Notes under the pieces: generated by a model
Told to the model about the DNA's origin: nothing
The model's database searches: none
The model's input: only the letters and a program-made list of their open reading frames with translations
Origin: CAVQWH01 sp963717595
Lineage (GTDB): Bacteria; Patescibacteriota; Saccharimonadia; Saccharimonadales; Saccharimonadaceae
Assembly (NCBI GenBank): GCA_963717595.1
Contig: CAVQWH010000001.1
Coordinates: forward strand, 434,001-498,000
Direction of reading: 5' to 3'
Length of the DNA stretch: 64,000 nucleotides
Made by a program: the position numbers and the translations under genes
Shown here: one piece after another, positions 60,469 through 64,000 of the stretch
How the letters are laid out: every line of letters starts with the position of its first letter
Position numbering within the stretch: position 1 is the first letter of the stretch

Positions 60469-60581
60469 GTTTATTTTTGTTAAATAATGCTCCTGCTTAT
60501 ATATACCACAGAAGTAGCTTTGAGGTCAAAGCATTAATGGGACTTGTGATATGATTAGGCGGAATATAATATTTTACATTT

Positions 60582-61743
60582 ATGCCACATCATTCTCCTC
60601 ATAGGCACCAATATCACATTACTCGCTTAAGCGAGATTAAACGTTTGTACTGGGCTCATACTATCAGAGGGCTAGCTTCTGAGATGACATCAATTTTCAT
60701 ACCTATATATTTCTACAAGTTGGGGTTTAACGCTACAGAAATAATGGGCTACTTTTTAATATTTGCCATTGTATGGGGTGTAATACAGTATCCCGTTATG
60801 CGCTTTTCGAATTTTATAGGTTTTAACCGTGCTATGGGAATCAGTATGATTATCCAAGGCATTCAGGTAGTTATGCTGGCAACTATCCCGATTTATCACT
60901 GGCCGCTATGGCTCATAGCCTCAGTTTGGGCACTTCTCGTGGCAATGTACTGGCCAAATTTTCGAGCCAATTTCGCTAAAAGCCTTTTGCATAAAAAGGT
61001 CGGCCTTTTCGGTAGGCTTATCCATAGCTTTATTGCTATTAGCTTACGGTTTAGCCCCTGTTTTTGGCGGAGCAATTGCTACCCAGTTTGGTATTTTTAT
61101 GCTTTATGTTTTAGCGATGGTGCTTTTTGTATCAGCATCTATCCCCTTATTTGGGGGACAAGAAATTATCAAACGAGAATCTTTTGATTTAAGGCTCATA
61201 AAATGGCGAAGAGTGCGGAAAGACTTAGTAGCTAACGCCGGAAGTGAAGTTGATGATAGTATAGGCGCTTTTATATGGCCGCTATTTATATTTCTGATTG
61301 TTCCATCTTATGTTGGAGTAGGTATTTTAAGCTCGGTGTCGGTTATCGCCTCGATGTTAATTGCTTTTTATGTTGGCCATAGAGAGGCGTCTAAAGGCGA
61401 GCGTGGCTACTTAAATAGAGGCACTTTCACCATAACTTCCATGAATGTTCTTAGAGTATTTACTCAGTCTGCACCTCAGATTGCTGGAGTGAATTTTATT
61501 AATGGACTGGGGCGCGCTCTTCTGACTACCTCATATGATTCACGGTATTATCAAAATGCTGAGCGTGAACCGCTGCTTCCATATGTCTATTTAATGCTAA
61601 CGATTTGCGCTGTTGGTGATTTTATAGTTTTTGGCATTTTGTGGATAATTAGTCTCTTTGCTCCGATAGGAGTTGTAGTAGCTGTTGGCCTGATCCTTGC
61701 TGTTCCCGCAAGTTACTTAATTCGCTTAATAAGGTCTAACTAA
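60582..61743 (+). CDS. MFS transporter (one-base frameshift)
   Basis: The first frame (from ATG 60582) holds about four helices up to RANFAKSLLHKKVG. Another frame continues SVGLSIALLLLAYGLAPVFG to 61743. Removing one T from the T4 run at 61006-61009 joins them into about 386 aa with eleven or twelve helices. It resembles the intact transporter at 48330 in its N-terminal segment. TATAAT at 60565-60570 lies 11 nt before the ATG. Confidence 0.82.
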
Positions 61744-61822
61744 AGTATTTCGCTTAAGCTTTGGTATTAATTGGAAGCTTGTTACTATGCTTTTACTAGT
61801 ACTTGCTATGAGGGGATAATAA

Positions 61823-63202
61823 GTGGCGCAAAACGAAGTACCGAAGCTTCCTGGGTTAAGACGTCTGGGAGAACGCAAACGAGGAAAGGGTCGCATTGAA
61901 GTTGGGCCTGATAAACCATACTTTGCTCCTGTTGATCGATTTAATATGTTATCTCAGGTGAGGCAAGGCCTTGATGAGGAAGAGCTTAGGGAACTGACGG
62001 ATGCGCTGATAATAACAGAGGATGGAGATAGGCGCTCAATTAAACTTCTCCAACCCGTAACTGCTGGGCTATTTCATCGTGCAGAACTTGAGCCTTACTT
62101 AAAACGAATTAATTCTACCTGGCGCTCTACTCATACTATAGAAGAGATGACTCCGCTGGTTGAAGGGGAGGACTATTATCTAGTGGTGATTGCCGGCCAT
62201 CGCCGTACTGTTGCTGTGCGTCGAGCTGCAGAAAAAATTGGTCAAGATACCGACTTGGTAGATATGGAATTTCACCTAATGCTTGGCAGTCAGCTTACAT
62301 TTCGTAATGCTATTATTACACAGTATAGAGAAAACTTTCATAAGCGCCCGGAATCCTGGGAAGACGCCCAGGCAATTAGCGCTATATTAGAAGAAGGCAC
62401 TCAGGCTGGAGATTATAAAACTTTTGCCGATTGTGCTAGAGATTTAGGGGTTACCGAAGAAAGGGTCTCACGAGCTCATCGATTTCAAGGTTTGCCCGAT
62501 CCAGTCAAAGAACTTGTAGAAAAAGATGTACTTCAATTTGGTCGCGCTATTTCTCTTAATGACCTGTTTTCCGTTCTTGCCTACAATGCTTCACATGAAG
62601 GTCTTGATGATGAAACAAAAAAAGATTTATTAGCTCGTATTGTGGCCAATAAACTTTACTTACCTGATGCTATGAAGCATGTGGATGAAGAGAGCGCTCG
62701 TTTGTTACAAACATCATTCATGCATCATGCTTCTAAAGTAGCTAAACTTAAAAATCATTATGAGACACAAGTATATGTTAAAGAGTTAATTGAAAGTATT
62801 TTAAATAACGGCCAACTAGGATTTATGTTGGAAACTGAAGAGCAAATTAGGAAGGAAGAAAAAAGAAGGGAAAGGTTTTCTGATAGGAGAGTTGCCATTG
62901 AGTGTATAAGAGCTATGACCGCGGTGCTGCAAACTGAAAGAATCAGATTAGTTACTGGCGAAACCCCAGCTTTTGTGGGAAGTTCAAAAATCAGAGCTCT
63001 ACTCGCTGTATACCACGAAGGCATGGAGGCTATTAGAAACAACCAGGATCCTGGAGTTGATTTAATAAGGGTTGGGCACGAACTTGTAAAAGAGATTGAA
63101 GAATCTGGAGAGGGTGATAGGGTTGATAGCTTTACGCAGAGCATGATTGATGCTGGTGATGAGGTATGGCCCAACGACAACCAGGATGCCCTAGAGCTCT
63201 AA
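61823..63202 (+). CDS. ParB-like DNA-binding protein
   Basis: A 459-aa protein that starts with GTG after GAGGGGATAA. A ParB/Srx-type N-terminal domain carries the box II-like IAGHRRTVAVRRAAEKIG. The following helices include an HTH (TFADCARDLGVTEERVSRAHRF). The C-terminal half is helical and charged. It differs from a minimal chromosomal ParB by a long loop before box II and a larger C-terminal domain. It has no parA neighbour, so it may be a plasmid- or element-type regulator instead of the segregation ParB. Confidence 0.78.
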   Translation: MAQNEVPKLPGLRRLGERKRGKGRIEVGPDKPYFAPVDRFNMLSQVRQGLDEEELRELTDALIITEDGDRRSIKLLQPVTAGLFHRAELEPYLKRINSTWRSTHTIEEMTPLVEGEDYYLVVIAGHRRTVAVRRAAEKIGQDTDLVDMEFHLMLGSQLTFRNAIITQYRENFHKRPESWEDAQAISAILEEGTQAGDYKTFADCARDLGVTEERVSRAHRFQGLPDPVKELVEKDVLQFGRAISLNDLFSVLAYNASHEGLDDETKKDLLARIVANKLYLPDAMKHVDEESARLLQTSFMHHASKVAKLKNHYETQVYVKELIESILNNGQLGFMLETEEQIRKEEKRRERFSDRRVAIECIRAMTAVLQTERIRLVTGETPAFVGSSKIRALLAVYHEGMEAIRNNQDPGVDLIRVGHELVKEIEESGEGDRVDSFTQSMIDAGDEVWPNDNQDALEL

Positions 63203-63206
63203 ATTA

Positions 63207-63235
63207 TTGACAAATCATAAAACTTATGCTAAGTT
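63207..63235 (+). promoter_or_regulatory. Promoter of the 63285 gene
   Basis: TTGACA (63207-63212), a 17-nt spacer ending TGC, and TAAGTT (63230-63235). The layout and the TGCTAAG core are the same as for the small gene at 38266. Confidence 0.65.
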
Positions 63236-63284
63236 AGTTACATACTCAATTAAACATAAAAATAAAAAAGAGGAAACAAACAAA

Positions 63285-63446
63285 ATGGACATACCCCAAG
63301 GTGCAGAACCGGTAACGGTTAGCGAGATTTTAGACTTGGCAACCTGGCAACGCGAGCGCAGTAGCGAAGAGTTACAGTCTTTCATAAGTCGCCGCCACGA
63401 AGCTTTGTCTAAGATTAGCAACGAAGAACTAGCTGAAGACTTCTAG
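63285..63446 (+). CDS. Hypothetical acidic small protein, 53 aa
   Basis: The ATG at 63285 follows a spaced GAGGAAAC Shine-Dalgarno sequence. The product is acidic and probably helical (TVSEILDLATWQRERSSEEL). It has its own promoter, so it is separate from the ParB-like gene, although the short gap suggests a link. A hairpin CTGCTAT/ATAGCAG with TTTTT (about 63478-63508) follows. No family was recognised. Confidence 0.6.
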   Translation: MDIPQGAEPVTVSEILDLATWQRERSSEELQSFISRRHEALSKISNEELAEDF

Positions 63447-63513
63447 AAAAGCTGGTACTAATCTGTTACAATCATCACTGCTATTCTGTTTTACGGATAG
63501 CAGTTTTTGACGA

Positions 63514-63590
63514 GGCAGCGTAGCTCAGTTGGTTAGAGCGTAGGACTCATAAGCCTAAGGTCGCAGGTTCAATCCCTGCCGCTGCTACCA
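63514..63590 (+). tRNA. Elongator tRNA-Met(CAT)
   Basis: The acceptor is GGCAGCG/CGCTGCT, the anticodon loop is CTCATAA, the T loop is TTCAATC, and CCA is encoded. The 5' sequence GGCAGCGTAGCTCAGTTGGTTAGAG matches bacterial elongator Met. The anticodon stem TAGGA/GCCTA has an A31-G39 mismatch next to the loop. Confidence 0.9.
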
Positions 63591-63596
63591 GAAGTA

Positions 63597-63624
63597 AAAA
63601 CCCCGATCTTAGCGGTCGGGTTTT
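63597..63624 (+). terminator. Terminator after tRNA-Met
   Basis: AAAACCCCGA...TCGGGTTTT forms a short stem with a T4 tail, starting 7 nt after the tRNA CCA end. Confidence 0.75.
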
Positions 63625-63648
63625 ATTAACCAAAAATGGTTTATTGAA

Positions 63649-64000
63649 ATGAAAAAAAGAGGCAAAGTTATTCAAGATTTTGGAGGTGATGGAGAAGTTA
63701 TTATTCTTCTTCATGGGTTTTTAGCCTCTTCAAAATATTGGTGGCGTCTTCAACCGCATCTTAGTAAGGCTGGCTATAGGGTTATAACTATGGATCTTTT
63801 TGGGTTTGGCAATGCCCCTAAGCCTAGGAACGCTAACTATACATATGATGAATATATTAGGTACATAAATGACAATATTAAAACCCTGAGACTAAAAAGG
63901 CCGTTTATATTGGTCGGTCACTCGATGGGCGCTATGCTGGCTGCGCGCTATAGCCTATATTACTCATATAAAGTTAAGTCTCTCGTTCTGCTACACCCTC
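63649..64000 (+). CDS. Alpha/beta hydrolase, N-terminal part (cut by window end)
   Basis: The open frame from ATG 63649 continues past the end of the window. It shows the oxyanion strand VIILLHGFLASSKYWWRLQ, the turn VITMDLFGFGNAPKP, and the nucleophile elbow LVGHSMGAMLAARY (Ser in GHSMG). The catalytic Asp and His would lie beyond the window. The substrate is unknown. Confidence 0.85.
   Translation, partial: MKKRGKVIQDFGGDGEVIILLHGFLASSKYWWRLQPHLSKAGYRVITMDLFGFGNAPKPRNANYTYDEYIRYINDNIKTLRLKRPFILVGHSMGAMLAARYSLYYSYKVKSLVLLHP

Noticed and set aside
1..64000. CRISPR array, transposase, integrase or prophage module
   Set aside because: No evenly spaced direct repeats, no transposase or recombinase motifs and no phage structural genes were seen in any frame.
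1..64000. TGA recoded as glycine, as in some other CPR lineages
   Set aside because: TGA serves as the terminal codon of intact genes such as folD (31891) and the 6184 gene, and family alignments do not continue through in-frame TGA codons.

Overview
The window looks like chromosomal DNA of a Candidatus Saccharibacteria (TM7, CPR/Patescibacteria) bacterium. The evidence is the gene mix: a peptidoglycan set (murA-like, murB, murC, murT/gatD, uppP) with almost no biosynthetic metabolism, a large set of type IV prepilins, an archaeal-type AspRS, trehalase, folD/glyA, many small membrane proteins and scattered single tRNA genes. TGA is used as an ordinary stop, so this is not one of the CPR lineages that read it as glycine. 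The assignment is inference from gene content; no 16S rRNA gene is present.

Layout. 1-9 kb: RNase Y, tRNA-Pro, a HEPN-type orphan, an XRE regulator facing a TM2 protein, gatD-murT, and a membrane-anchored ClpC-like unfoldase. 9-16 kb: tRNA-Gly and tRNA-Arg followed by a chain of hairpins, a UbiA-family operon, a pilin, tRNA-His, a sortase-like protein without catalytic residues, an HTH-MurA fusion and glyA. 15.8-19.2 kb: a reverse-strand operon of five prepilins, one carrying two LCCL-like domains. 19-32 kb: murB, tRNA-Lys with a decayed copy, a permease, an AspRS/AsnRS-like catalytic domain behind a tandem-terminator leader, then small metabolic and signalling genes up to folD. 32-45 kb: AbrB regulator plus DHA2 exporter, a cobalamin-riboswitch-like RNA before an acidic protein, CorA, a DsbA-like oxidase, CBS protein, AspRS, NDH-2, tRNA-Glu. 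45-64 kb: trmB, murC, ABC exporter, trehalase, another prepilin, uppP, tRNA-Ile(CAT), FtsB-like protein, tRNA-fMet with a broken copy, an operon of a cysteine-less lipoamide-dehydrogenase-like flavoprotein, a ParB-like protein, tRNA-Met and a truncated alpha/beta hydrolase.

Two features cut across the window. First, most protein genes have no Shine-Dalgarno sequence. Their -10 hexamer ends only about 6-11 nt before the start codon, so the mRNAs should be leaderless, and this was used to set several starts. A minority have long leaders, strong Shine-Dalgarno sequences and hairpin terminators. Second, nine genes are each broken by one net frameshift, several at short homopolymers and most correctable by one base. 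Sequencing or assembly indels are the likeliest cause, but true decay cannot be excluded.

The most interesting candidates are the riboswitch and its unknown acidic target, the attenuator-like leader with a leaderless mini-ORF, the tRNA-derived repeats, the LCCL pilin, the disulfide-less flavoprotein/ATP-cone operon, and three GC-rich single-gene cassettes that differ in composition and expression signals from their surroundings. No CRISPR array, insertion sequence, integrase or rRNA gene was seen.
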